Source: Akkermansia sp.
GTDB taxonomy: Bacteria > Verrucomicrobiota > Verrucomicrobiia > Verrucomicrobiales > Akkermansiaceae
DNA length: 44,192 nucleotides
Assembly (NCBI GenBank): GCA_017415555.1
Contig: JAFQGF010000054.1
Span: 1-44,192 of the forward strand
Direction of reading: 5' to 3'
Of this stretch, positions 35,991 to 43,626 are shown in pieces. A program made the translations under genes and the position numbers. The first letter of the stretch is position 1, and each line of letters begins with the position of its first letter. The notes below the pieces were generated by a model. That model searched no databases and was not told the origin of the DNA. It saw only the letters and a program-made list of their open reading frames with translations.

Positions 35991-36305
35991 TTACAGGTCG
36001 ATGGTGGCAGTGATGGTGCGGTCATCGTCTGACGGCATACCTTCTGCCTCGCTCATATCGATGAAGAGGTCGTCTTCCAGATCCCCACCGGAAATAAGGG
36101 GAGTATCGTCATCCGCCTCGCGCCACATGATTTTACCCTCAACAATCTCGGTAAGAGCAATATCGCCACTGCCCATCTCGGGGGTGGTGGGCACGTAGGG
36201 GTCGGAGCCCTGGTTCAACTGCTGCACACGCTTGGACACGATATTGACCAGCAGCTGGTTATCTCCTACAATCTGAGCAGCTTTCTCTATGAGTTCAACT
36301 TTCAT
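35991..36305 (-). CDS. rpoZ: RNA polymerase omega subunit
   Basis: Omega is the small subunit that helps fold beta-prime and stabilise RNA polymerase. The 104-residue protein shows the omega core: MKVELIEKAAQIVGDNQLLV, NIVSKRVQQLNQGSDPYV, then DIALTEIVEGKI, matching the usual order of an N-terminal helix, a VSxRV/ARR-like helix and the ALxEIxEGKI segment. The C-terminal 40 residues are acidic (EADDDTPLISGGDLEDDLFI) and longer than in E. coli-type omega. It is divergent from ssb and upstream of smpB. The symbol rests on motif resemblance, as omega is short and variable. Confidence 0.85.
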   Translation of the reverse strand: MKVELIEKAAQIVGDNQLLVNIVSKRVQQLNQGSDPYVPTTPEMGSGDIALTEIVEGKIMWREADDDTPLISGGDLEDDLFIDMSEAEGMPSDDDRTITATIDL

Positions 36306-36409
36306 GGATGGAAAAAATGGTCTGTTCCCCCGGCCTGCGGGTGGGGCATTATACTATGCAGAGCACTGAAAGGCAAGCCTATAATCGCGTCAACGGTCAA
36401 AAAGAGCCA

Positions 36410-36436
36410 AAAAAGATATATTCCGGCTATCTTTTT
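36410..36436. repeat. Terminator-like hairpin in the rpoZ-ssb divergent region
   Basis: AAAAAGATA (36410-36418) and TATCTTTTT (36428-36436) are perfect 9-bp arms with a 9-nt loop. A wider pair, GGCAAGC (about 36372-36378) and GCTTGCC (36437-36443), encloses it. It is about 105 bp from each start codon and could act as an attenuator, an operator or a chance AT-rich palindrome. Confidence 0.45.
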
Positions 36437-36550
36437 GCTTGCCAAGAGGGGTATATGGTGGGTAGAATAAGCACGAAACACATTTCCTGCCGTATCGTTG
36501 TGGTGCAGGCGGGATTTTCAGACACAGAACGTTATACATCACTCACTATT

Positions 36551-37135
36551 ATGGCTAATCTGAATAAAGTCATGCTTATCGGCAACCTCACCGCCGACCC
36601 GGAGGTTCGCCAGACTCCCCGCGGCAACTCCCTTACCGAACTGCGCCTGGCCGTCAACCGCGTATCCAGCGGCCCGAACGAAGGAGAGCGCCGGGAGGAA
36701 ACAACCTTCCTTGACGTCACCTGCTGGGGGCGAACCGGCGAAGTGGCCGCACAATACCTGAGCAAAGGCCGCCCGGTATTCATCGAAGGTCGCCTGCAAA
36801 TGGACACCTGGGAAGACAAGCAGACCGGACAGCGCCGAAGCAAGATTCGTATCATTGCCGAGAATCTGCAGTTGCTCGGTGGCCGCGATGGTGCCCCGCA
36901 GGGCGGCGGCAACTACGGCAACAACGGCGGAGGCTACCAGCAGCGCAGCAATAATTATGGCAACAACGGCGGCTACGGTAACAATGGTGGTTACCAGCAG
37001 CAGGGTGGCAACAATTACAACAACGGCAGCTACCAACAGCGCAGCAACAGCTACGGCAACGGTGGCGGCTACCAGCAGCCCTCTGCACCCGCTCCTGCAC
37101 CCATGCCCGAGGAGACAGACGACATTCCGTTCTGA
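36551..37135 (+). CDS. ssb: Single-stranded DNA-binding protein
   Basis: SSB coats single-stranded DNA during replication, repair and recombination. The 194 residues have the OB-fold in the first 110 (MANLNKVMLIGNLTADPEVR, then TFLDVTCWGRTGEVAAQYLS and GRPVFIEGRLQMDTWEDKQT). A long disordered linker of Gly, Asn, Tyr and Gln repeats (units like NYGNNGGGYQQR) follows, then a Pro/Ala stretch and the acidic tip PEETDDIPF, which binds partner proteins. The start at 36551 follows the family; the longer open frame upstream covers the promoter region. It is followed by folC after about 105 bp containing a long hairpin. Confidence 0.97.
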   Translation: MANLNKVMLIGNLTADPEVRQTPRGNSLTELRLAVNRVSSGPNEGERREETTFLDVTCWGRTGEVAAQYLSKGRPVFIEGRLQMDTWEDKQTGQRRSKIRIIAENLQLLGGRDGAPQGGGNYGNNGGGYQQRSNNYGNNGGYGNNGGYQQQGGNNYNNGSYQQRSNSYGNGGGYQQPSAPAPAPMPEETDDIPF

Positions 37136-37163
37136 TGTCGGTGTGCTGATTGCGCTTTTCCAT

Positions 37164-37208
37164 CGTACGGCTCGTCTGCGTCCCCTGTGGGCGTGAGCGA
37201 GCCGTACG
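37164..37208 (+). repeat. Long perfect inverted repeat between ssb and folC
   Basis: CGTACGGCTCG (37164-37174) and CGAGCCGTACG (37198-37208) are perfect 11-bp arms; the 23-nt loop can form a further inner helix (CGTCC with GGGCG). There is no T-run after it. It could be a processing or mRNA-stability element or a factor-dependent terminator of ssb. Confidence 0.6.
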
Positions 37209-37241
37209 TTCCACATCTGCCAACCTGAACACATTGCTCCC

Positions 37242-38459
37242 ATGAACCCATCTGCCACCTATGCGGAAGCGCTGGACTGGCTTTATTCCACCCAAATGTT
37301 CGGCATCAAGCTGGGGCTGGAAGGCATTACCCGGCTTTTGCAGGCCTGCGGAGTTCTTTATCCGCGAGCCCGTGTCATCCATGTAGCCGGTACCAACGGC
37401 AAGGGTTCCACATGCGCCTTTGCCGAAAGCGTGGCACGCTCCGCCGGCTACAGCACCGGCCTCTTTACCTCCCCGCACCTGGTAGAGTTCAACGAGCGCA
37501 TTCGCGTGAATGGCGAGATGATACCCGATGCCGATGCCGCCCGACTCATCTGGCATGTGCGCGACATCATCGAGACCTGGGAAGTGAAACCCACCTTCTT
37601 TGAACTGGTGCTGGCTGTGGCCATGCTGTACTTTGCCGAGCGAGAGGTGGATATCATCATTCTGGAAACCGGCATGGGCGGCCGCCTGGATGCCACTAAC
37701 GCCGTGCCCAAAGACGTGGCCGTGCTGACCCCTATCGGCATGGATCATACTCAATACCTCGGCAACTCGCTGGAGGATATCGCCGCAGAAAAAGCCGCCA
37801 TCTTCGCCTGGCACCGCCCGGCGCTGACAGCCCCTCAACAGCCGGAAGTCATCCGTGCCATCCATGCCGCTGCACAACGCATGGACACAGACTACCGTGT
37901 TGTGAGCGAGGAATGCGAGCTTCCCCTGGGACTGCGTGGCCCCCACCAGCGGCAAAATGCTGCCTTGGCTCTGGCCGCCCTGCGTGCCCTGCCCCATTTC
38001 CTGGCCGGCGAGGCAGAAATAGCCCGCGGACTGTCCGAGGTGCAGTGGCCGGGCCGTTTCGAGGAGATTGCCCCGCAAGTCATCATGGACGGCGCACACA
38101 ACCCGCCTGCCATGCGCGTGCTGGTGCACAGCTGGCAACAGGCTTACGGTACACAGAAGGCTCGCTGCATCTATGCCGGCTCCGCAGACAAAGCACTGGA
38201 TGAAGTGCTGGAGCTGCTTTCCCCCATCGTGAGTGAATGGGTACTGCCACCCGTACAGAGCCCGCGCATTCTCCCCCCGGCAGAAATGGCTGTCAAGGTA
38301 GCTACTGCTTCCTCTGCCCCCATCCATACCCCGACCACCCTGGCAGAGGCACTGGATGAATTGCCGCCGCACACACTCATCTGCGGTTCCTTCTTCCTGC
38401 TGGGCGAAGCCAAAGCCCACCTGCACCACCATACCGCCTACCGCAAAACGGAGCAATAA
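37242..38459 (+). CDS. folC: Bifunctional folylpolyglutamate / dihydrofolate synthase
   Basis: This cytoplasmic enzyme adds glutamate to dihydropteroate and to folates in an ATP-dependent Mur-ligase-type reaction. The 405 residues include the P-loop VAGTNGKGSTCAFAESV (about 48-64), the omega-loop and folate region GLFTSPHLVEFNERIRVNG, LETGMGGRLDATNAV, TPIGMDHTQYLG (family His/Asp motif), and the C-terminal domain with WPGRFEEI and MDGAHNPPAM. It is about 105 bp after ssb and 8 bp before the first of the three paralogous membrane proteins, so all five genes could be one transcript. Confidence 0.95.
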   Translation: MNPSATYAEALDWLYSTQMFGIKLGLEGITRLLQACGVLYPRARVIHVAGTNGKGSTCAFAESVARSAGYSTGLFTSPHLVEFNERIRVNGEMIPDADAARLIWHVRDIIETWEVKPTFFELVLAVAMLYFAEREVDIIILETGMGGRLDATNAVPKDVAVLTPIGMDHTQYLGNSLEDIAAEKAAIFAWHRPALTAPQQPEVIRAIHAAAQRMDTDYRVVSEECELPLGLRGPHQRQNAALALAALRALPHFLAGEAEIARGLSEVQWPGRFEEIAPQVIMDGAHNPPAMRVLVHSWQQAYGTQKARCIYAGSADKALDEVLELLSPIVSEWVLPPVQSPRILPPAEMAVKVATASSAPIHTPTTLAEALDELPPHTLICGSFFLLGEAKAHLHHHTAYRKTEQ

Positions 38460-38467
38460 CACACACG

Positions 38468-39190
38468 ATGCCCCCGGAAACCCACAATATCACAGCTGCG
38501 CTGGTGTGTCTGGCCTACCTGCTGGCCTTTGAGCACCTGGGGCGACGACGCCATGTGCTGAGCCTGGTGCTTATGCTGCTGTGCGCCATAGCTGTGGCTG
38601 TACTTCTGGCGCTGAGGATGTACCGGCAGGCAGAAGCCCCCATGGTAGTCTTTGTACTGCTGCTGGGGCATTGCCTGTGGGAGCTGGGCAAGTGGCTGGT
38701 GTGCGAAGGGCGCTACCGCCTGCGCGGCCACAAGCGGGCAAACCTTCCCGCCCGGCGGCACAAGAAAGCCAGCATTCCCTTTGCCCTGAGCAATGCGGAG
38801 CTCACGGCCCGCTTCTCTGCTCTGGCAGCAAAGGACGAACTGGCTATTGCGAAACCCTCCCTGAACTTCCTTTCCTGGAACAACGGGGAGGACTACATCC
38901 TGCAGCTGCATCTCCTGCCACAAGGGGGATGGGTCGGCATCTTCTGGTCTCCCGCAGATTTCGAATTGCGCGACAAAGAGGTGAAGGCCGCCTGCAAAGC
39001 TGCCGGAGTGCCCTGCCACAAACACCTGCTCGGTATGCGTACACAGGGTATTGCCATCTGCCTCCGCGGACAGATTACCCTCGCCCCGGCAGACCAGCTC
39101 GTTCATTTCGATGAATTCCTGCACACCGTCCTTGCTCCGCAGGACGAGTTCTCGGCCTGGCTACAAAGTTACCAGCCCAAACAATCATAA
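38468..39190 (+). CDS. Membrane protein of unknown family, paralog A
   Basis: I do not recognise this 240-residue protein. The first 85 residues hold two or three transmembrane segments (AALVCLAYLLAF, LSLVLMLLCAIAVAVLLAL, MVVFVLLLGHCLWELGKWLV). A basic junction (RYRLRGHKRANLPARRHKK) leads into a soluble domain of about 140 residues. That domain shares motifs with the next gene: IPFALSNAELTARF, LAAKDELAI, NFLSWNNGED, LHLLPQGGWV, CKAAGVPCHKHLLGM and TVLAPQDEFSAWL. By the positive-inside rule the soluble domain is probably cytoplasmic. It starts 8 bp after folC. Three tandem copies suggest duplication and divergence; no function can be assigned. Confidence 0.85.
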   Translation: MPPETHNITAALVCLAYLLAFEHLGRRRHVLSLVLMLLCAIAVAVLLALRMYRQAEAPMVVFVLLLGHCLWELGKWLVCEGRYRLRGHKRANLPARRHKKASIPFALSNAELTARFSALAAKDELAIAKPSLNFLSWNNGEDYILQLHLLPQGGWVGIFWSPADFELRDKEVKAACKAAGVPCHKHLLGMRTQGIAICLRGQITLAPADQLVHFDEFLHTVLAPQDEFSAWLQSYQPKQS

Positions 39191-39209
39191 CTCCCCCTCC
39201 TGATCATAT

Positions 39210-39902
39210 ATGGTCTACTACATCTCCTCCGTACTTCTTATTTCCGTTCTTTACTGTCCCGTTATCTACAAACTGCTCGGGCCGCACCGCTACGGCATCA
39301 CTGCCGCGTTGCTGCTGTTGTGCCTGTTGGCGGAAGCTATCTTTTGGTGTTTGGGGAAATCCTGGGGAATACTGCTACTGCCGGCGCTGGTACTGCTGGT
39401 GTGTCTGGCCGTAAACCTGGAAGAGTGGCAACAGCTGCGTAGTAATCACCAGCTTGCCAAACTTCCTCCACGCAAACAGAGTACAACCACGCTCCCATTC
39501 ACCCTCAGCCGTGAAGATATGCTGTCCAACTTCCGTGAGCTTGCCACAAAAGACGAAATGGCGAATTACGACCCCGCAAACAATTTCCTGGCCTGGAACG
39601 ACGAACAAGGAAGCGACATTCGCATTCATCTTCTGCCCGGTGAAGACTGGGTAGCTCTGCTCTACCTCACAAGCTACGAGCTGCGTAACAGCGAAATAAA
39701 TGCCGCCTGCGAAAAAGCCGGCATCCCCTGCCACAAAGATTTGCTGGGCATGGCCCCCTCCGGTCTGGCTATCTTCCATGATGGGCAGCTTACCCTCACA
39801 CCCGCCACACAGAAAAAGCGCTTCAGCGAACTCCTCACCACGGTACTGGCACCCCGTGCAGAATTTGCCGTCTGGTTGGCCAATTATACAGAAGAGGCAT
39901 GA
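39210..39902 (+). CDS. Membrane protein of unknown family, paralog B
   Basis: This 230-residue protein is clearly homologous to the preceding gene. Transmembrane segments are YYISSVLLISVLYCPVIY, ITAALLLLCLLAEAIFWCL and GILLLPALVLLVCLAV. The soluble domain begins after AKLPPRKQ and shows LPFTLSREDMLSNF, LATKDEMAN, NFLAWNDEQGSD, IHLLPGEDWVALLYL, CEKAGIPCHKDLLGM and TVLAPRAEFAVWL, aligning with paralog A without large gaps. The conserved CHKxLLGM segment and the FLxWN and LLPxxxWV motifs define the pair. It starts 19 bp after paralog A, and its stop codon overlaps the next start (ATGA). The function is unknown. Confidence 0.85.
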   Translation: MVYYISSVLLISVLYCPVIYKLLGPHRYGITAALLLLCLLAEAIFWCLGKSWGILLLPALVLLVCLAVNLEEWQQLRSNHQLAKLPPRKQSTTTLPFTLSREDMLSNFRELATKDEMANYDPANNFLAWNDEQGSDIRIHLLPGEDWVALLYLTSYELRNSEINAACEKAGIPCHKDLLGMAPSGLAIFHDGQLTLTPATQKKRFSELLTTVLAPRAEFAVWLANYTEEA

Positions 39903-40600
39903 CTCTGCTGACCATTATCTTTTCCATTGCCATCGTTGCCTGGGGAGCTTACGAAGAACACATCACCAAGTGGTGGGTGCCGGATGTTGTCTATGTGAGC
40001 GTGATTGTCCTGCTTGTCGGGATTTACTACCTTGAACCCGAGGATTGGGAAGACACCCGCGCATACACATTCAGCTGCGCAATTGCCACAGGTTTATACT
40101 GGCTCTTATTCTCCCTGAGTTCCCGGATTTCAAAACTGCTCTACAGTCGCAAATTAGCCTCCCTCCCCCTGCGCGAAGAATTCTGCACCGCCGCCATATT
40201 TCCCTACTCCCTGAGCTTTGATAAGCTCTACCACCTGCTGCAGCCATACTGCACTCGCGACAAAGAAAACACCTTCTCCGGCGTTTATGAACCGGACGAT
40301 GGACGCTGGGACATACAGGCCTATTTCCTCCCCGATGGTAACTGGATACTGGCCCTGCTGGATGATTTGGCGGAAGAAGTCTTAGGTGATAAAGAACTTA
40401 TTACTATCATCAGTCGGCACAAACTTTCCATCCCTGCAAACCTCCTCGAGCTCGATGTCTCCACCTTTGCCGTTTGCCAGGCCGGGAAGCTCCATATCTA
40501 CCCTGCTTCCACAGTCTCCATCTGCAAGAGACTCGGCCTGTTGTCGCCGGACGAAGAATCATCTTTTCATGATTCTGATGCGCCGGAAACGCGGAAATGA
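39899..40600 (+). CDS. Membrane protein of unknown family, paralog C (diverged)
   Basis: This 233-residue protein is translationally coupled to paralog B by a 4-bp overlap. Transmembrane segments are near the N-terminus (LLTIIFSIAIVAWGAY, VVYVSVIVLLVGIYYL, FSCAIATGLYWLLFSL). The soluble domain after ASLPLREEF keeps the outline of the family (FPYSLSFDKLYHLL, WDIQAYFLPDGNWILALL, ISRHKLSIPANLLEL) but has lost the Cys-His-Lys segment and many shared residues, so it has diverged much further than A and B from each other. Its last 42 bp overlap the 3' end of the convergent GDYXXLXY gene. The function is unknown. Confidence 0.8.
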   Translation: MTLLTIIFSIAIVAWGAYEEHITKWWVPDVVYVSVIVLLVGIYYLEPEDWEDTRAYTFSCAIATGLYWLLFSLSSRISKLLYSRKLASLPLREEFCTAAIFPYSLSFDKLYHLLQPYCTRDKENTFSGVYEPDDGRWDIQAYFLPDGNWILALLDDLAEEVLGDKELITIISRHKLSIPANLLELDVSTFAVCQAGKLHIYPASTVSICKRLGLLSPDEESSFHDSDAPETRK

Positions 40601-41494
40601 GCTATTGCGGTCTATCGGTTCCTCCAGCAGTGGGAACTTACCCTTACGCATCAATTCAATAGCTTCCACCCAGGGAATATCGTTGAGATAAAGCTGCTTT
40701 ACGATGAGACCGTTTCGCCCACGAACAGCAAAATCCACCGTGGTAAGAATGCGGTCAGAAGGGAAAGCCATATCGTTCAGGTAACCCTTGTTCTCTTTCC
40801 GCAGCCCCTCAAACCAGGCCTTCACAGGCTCACCGGTCTTCTCCGGCACATAAAAACGGAAACGATTTTTATCGTTCAGGTCGCTCACGCAGATGGAGAG
40901 TTGCACATCTGCTTTAACTATATACTTGCCATCCTGCAGCACCACATCATCAATCACACAGTATTCCATTACTGTGCGAAGTTCGCCGGGCTGAGTGACA
41001 TCCTGAGCGCTGCCGGCTTTTACAACTCGAATCAGCGCGGCAGTTTCCTCCTCATTAGCGCGCCAGAAACCTGCAAACTTGTGATTTCTTCCGGCGGAAT
41101 ATCTCATGGAGTTGAAGGAAAGAGGCAGAGAATCCGGATTTGTTGCAGCACGGGCAGGAATACCCTCTATCTGATCTACAGTCAGGCGGGTCTCCATCAT
41201 GTCGGGTAACCACACGGTAACAGTATTATTCTCCTCGTTCGGCTTCGGTTTATATTCTTCATCCCAGTGGAAAAGGTCCACAAAGAGAGGGTCTGTGAGC
41301 GGATAACGGAAATCACAGTCAAAGCTCACGTAGTCTCCGCGAAACAGGTCGCGGGGATCCAGCGCATCGCAAGCCACCGTAAGGGTGGGCGAATGTGCTA
41401 TCTCCTCCTCGCGGGAGTAGTAGTTATAGCCCAGCCAGGCCAGCTGGCCAGCTACTACAGTGGAAAGAAGAATAAGAGGAAGACGTTTTTTCAT
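40559..41494 (-). CDS. GDYXXLXY-type membrane-anchored protein
   Basis: This 311-residue protein has one N-terminal signal-anchor (MKKRLPLILLSTVVAGQLAWLGY) and an extracytoplasmic domain. The segment DPRDLFRGDYVSFDCDF carries the GDY motif that names this family, whose members usually sit beside a DUF2157 membrane protein, exactly as here. The C-terminal end (SSFPRFRRIRIMKR) is basic. The start overlaps the DUF2157 stop by 4 bp (ATGA), implying coupled translation and probably a complex. The molecular role of the pair is unknown. The 3' end overlaps the convergent paralog C by 42 bp. Confidence 0.82.
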   Translation of the reverse strand: MKKRLPLILLSTVVAGQLAWLGYNYYSREEEIAHSPTLTVACDALDPRDLFRGDYVSFDCDFRYPLTDPLFVDLFHWDEEYKPKPNEENNTVTVWLPDMMETRLTVDQIEGIPARAATNPDSLPLSFNSMRYSAGRNHKFAGFWRANEEETAALIRVVKAGSAQDVTQPGELRTVMEYCVIDDVVLQDGKYIVKADVQLSICVSDLNDKNRFRFYVPEKTGEPVKAWFEGLRKENKGYLNDMAFPSDRILTTVDFAVRGRNGLIVKQLYLNDIPWVEAIELMRKGKFPLLEEPIDRNSSFPRFRRIRIMKR

Positions 41495-42639
41495 GCTTCG
41501 GGGGTGGAGGGTTGGGAGTTCTTAACGGCAAGAATAAGGTGGCGGCGACTCTTCTCCAGCAGCACACCAAGCCCCAGCAGCAGCAGACCTGCCGCCACCA
41601 ATACCAGGCCGGAGAAGGTATAGCTGTCCAGCACATCGGCAACCAGGGCAATGGCAGTCAAGACCACCATGAGAGAACCAATGTTAATCCAGCTCATACG
41701 CATGGCTTTGACACCGGAGAACATAACAACCAAAGCCATGCAGAAGTAAATGAGGATACCGACAATATCTGCTTCTACAACATCCATCAGGTAAAAACAG
41801 GGAAACACCAGAGAAATAACAGCGCTCATACCGCACCAAGGCATCCACTGCATTCCCCGTGGCTTAAGTAACAGCAGCACCACCGGTATAAGCCCCATGA
41901 ATACCATCTCCACCTCATCCAGATCCGATATGTTCAGTTCGGTGTACATCATCCCCTGAGCCACATTGACACCTAGCAGCAGCAAAACAGGTGCCACCCA
42001 GCTGTAGCTGTTCCAGCGGGAGGAGGCCGCATTCCATTTTTCAGCCACACACCACCAAACAGTCCCCAGAAGAACAAGGGCAAACGGGGTATAATCATCT
42101 TCCCAGCCGGGAAGCCAGTTGTAGAAATTCAGATAACTGTCCCGGCCTGTACCAAGAGCCCCCAACTCGATAAACGAGGCTGCCACCACAACCCATATCA
42201 GGAAACGCTGGCGGCAGATAAAGGGAATAAGTGCTATGCCCGCAAAGAAAAGCGTGCACCCCTCCACAAAGGGATTCTGAAGCTGAAAAATCTGCCCGTA
42301 TAGTGCTATGCAGCCCAGCCATGCACCTGCGCCGCAGAAGCCCAGCACCTCCGACACAATGGGACGCGACTCCCGCTGCCAATACCAGGCTACCCAGCAA
42401 CCCACCATCAGCAGCATGCAGCACACCATCTTAAGCAGCGGGGGAATACTGTACCAGTTGGCCGAGATGAGCATCACCAGACCGGACACTATCAGAATAG
42501 AAGCCAGTGCAGACAAACAGATAAGCAACCAGCGCAACCCCACTTTCTCATTCAGCCGGAAATGCTCCACAATAGCATCACACTGAGCCGGCGAGATAAG
42601 CCTGGCTGCCAGTATCTTCTCAATATCTTTGCGTTTCAT
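41491..42639 (-). CDS. DUF2157 multi-pass membrane protein
   Basis: The 382 residues begin with a short soluble helix-rich N-terminus typical of DUF2157 (MKRKDIEKILAARLISPAQCDAIVEHF, a pattern resembling a small DNA- or protein-binding fold). About ten transmembrane helices follow, for example LLICLSALASILIVSGLVML, GAGAWLGCIALYGQIFQL and LVLVAAGLLLLGLGVLL. AllQ/FxxQNPFVEG-like loops and the C-terminal EKSRRHLI match the family outline. The function is unknown. It is the middle gene of a rhodanese / DUF2157 / GDYXXLXY operon, 13 bp after the first and overlapping the third by 4 bp. Confidence 0.84.
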   Translation of the reverse strand: MKRKDIEKILAARLISPAQCDAIVEHFRLNEKVGLRWLLICLSALASILIVSGLVMLISANWYSIPPLLKMVCCMLLMVGCWVAWYWQRESRPIVSEVLGFCGAGAWLGCIALYGQIFQLQNPFVEGCTLFFAGIALIPFICRQRFLIWVVVAASFIELGALGTGRDSYLNFYNWLPGWEDDYTPFALVLLGTVWWCVAEKWNAASSRWNSYSWVAPVLLLLGVNVAQGMMYTELNISDLDEVEMVFMGLIPVVLLLLKPRGMQWMPWCGMSAVISLVFPCFYLMDVVEADIVGILIYFCMALVVMFSGVKAMRMSWINIGSLMVVLTAIALVADVLDSYTFSGLVLVAAGLLLLGLGVLLEKSRRHLILAVKNSQPSTPEA

Positions 42640-42652
42640 GTAGAGTAATATT

Positions 42653-43138
42653 TTATTGGAAATTGACCAAACCCGCAGCTTTCAACACATCCCAGCCGCC
42701 CTCCAGCACATAAATGGGAGCCTCAGTAATCTGCAGCTCGCGCAACTCTCGCGCTATGTCCTCCGATGAGGTACAATCATTTGTACAGAAAACGAGAATA
42801 CACTCGCCCCTATCCCCTGCCTCCATAAGGCGCTCCACGGCAGCATCCATCAGCTCCTGCTTCTGTGCACCGGGACGAATGGGAAACATGCGATTATCAT
42901 TAAACAGAAGATGATTTATCTCAAAATCGCTCTCACTCCGGGCATCTATCCACACTACCTTGTCCCCATACTGTGCCCGCACCGTCTCCAGGCACACACG
43001 CCCCGTCGGCAGCTCAGTCTGCACACAAACCGGAAGACGACGCGGCGCAAACCACGCCGTATCCACCCAGTACAACACAACCGCAAGCGCAAGTATGACG
43101 AAACCGAGCCGGATAAGCTGGGCAAATGTATCTTTCAT
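42653..43138 (-). CDS. Membrane-anchored rhodanese-like protein
   Basis: This protein of about 161 residues has one N-terminal transmembrane helix (LIRLGFVILALAVVLYWV) and a C-terminal rhodanese domain. Rhodanese features are WIDARSESDFEINHL (conserved DAR before the first core helix) and the active-site loop VFCTNDCTSSEDIAREL, with the expected catalytic Cys and a second Cys four residues later; EAPIYVLEGGWDVLKAAGL is the typical C-terminal GG motif. It may handle sulfane sulfur or thiols in the periplasm. The start at 43138 (MKDTFAQL) is preferred over an upstream Met at 43156. It is the first gene of the three-gene operon with DUF2157 and GDYXXLXY proteins. Confidence 0.82.
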   Translation of the reverse strand: MKDTFAQLIRLGFVILALAVVLYWVDTAWFAPRRLPVCVQTELPTGRVCLETVRAQYGDKVVWIDARSESDFEINHLLFNDNRMFPIRPGAQKQELMDAAVERLMEAGDRGECILVFCTNDCTSSEDIARELRELQITEAPIYVLEGGWDVLKAAGLVNFQ

Positions 43139-43181
43139 CAGCCCTGCTTTTACCACATAGCAGAGTATCTGTCAAACACAT

Positions 43182-43400
43182 TCAGAAAAAGCGCGCGATA
43201 AATTCAATTTTACCGCACAGGCAGCGAGCAGCCGTGTGACGTAGATTCCCGAAAGTCCACATTATGAAAGCGCATCTGCGGGTGGAGATGGTGCCAGCGG
43301 TCGAATACTGCTCGCAGATGTTCTTGGTAAAATCCCAGGCGTGTGTGTACCAGGTGCCGTTGATTTGGATAGCCAGCGGACGGGTGGCGACAGGTGTCAC
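43182..43400 (-). pseudogene. Remnant of an RHS-repeat protein
   Basis: A 72-codon open stretch on the minus strand reads TPVATRPLAIQINGTWYTHA followed by WDFTKNICEQYSTAGTIST. This matches the RHS core style in which TRPLAI is followed by a WYT(Y/H) and D(L/F)TKN segment. RHS proteins carry hundreds of such repeats before a variable toxic C-terminus; here only one fragment is left, bounded by stops and with no plausible full-length start, so it is a relic. Third codon positions are mostly C, as in the host genes. Its identification rests on motif memory and not on a search. Confidence 0.6.
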
Positions 43401-43626
43401 CTTCCTGACCTACCCGCTCAGCGGCCCGGTATTCATTTTAGCAGATGTGCCGGCTACTGTTGTATAGAGTAGTCCTATCGATTTTTTAGGCTTGCTTAGA
43501 TTTCAGACAAATGCTATACCTTGGTCTGTCAACAAAATTAACTACTTATAGAATTCCACATATAATTATATGCGATACACATCACATCTTTAAGCCTATA
43601 GTTGCTTTTTTTGCCCCTTAATAATT
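43401..43626. other. AT-rich stretch between the RHS relic and the orphan gene
   Basis: This region holds no recognisable gene or RNA. It becomes markedly AT-rich from about 43480 rightwards. No terminator or repeat stands out. Confidence 0.5.

Noticed and set aside
36900..37090. Repeated DNA units that look like a minisatellite
   Set aside because: They encode the Gly/Asn/Gln/Tyr linker of SSB, and low complexity is normal for this protein family.
43264..43467. 67-codon plus-strand frame over the RHS relic
   Set aside because: The minus-strand reading has RHS-core motifs and C-ending codons; the plus-strand reading has neither.
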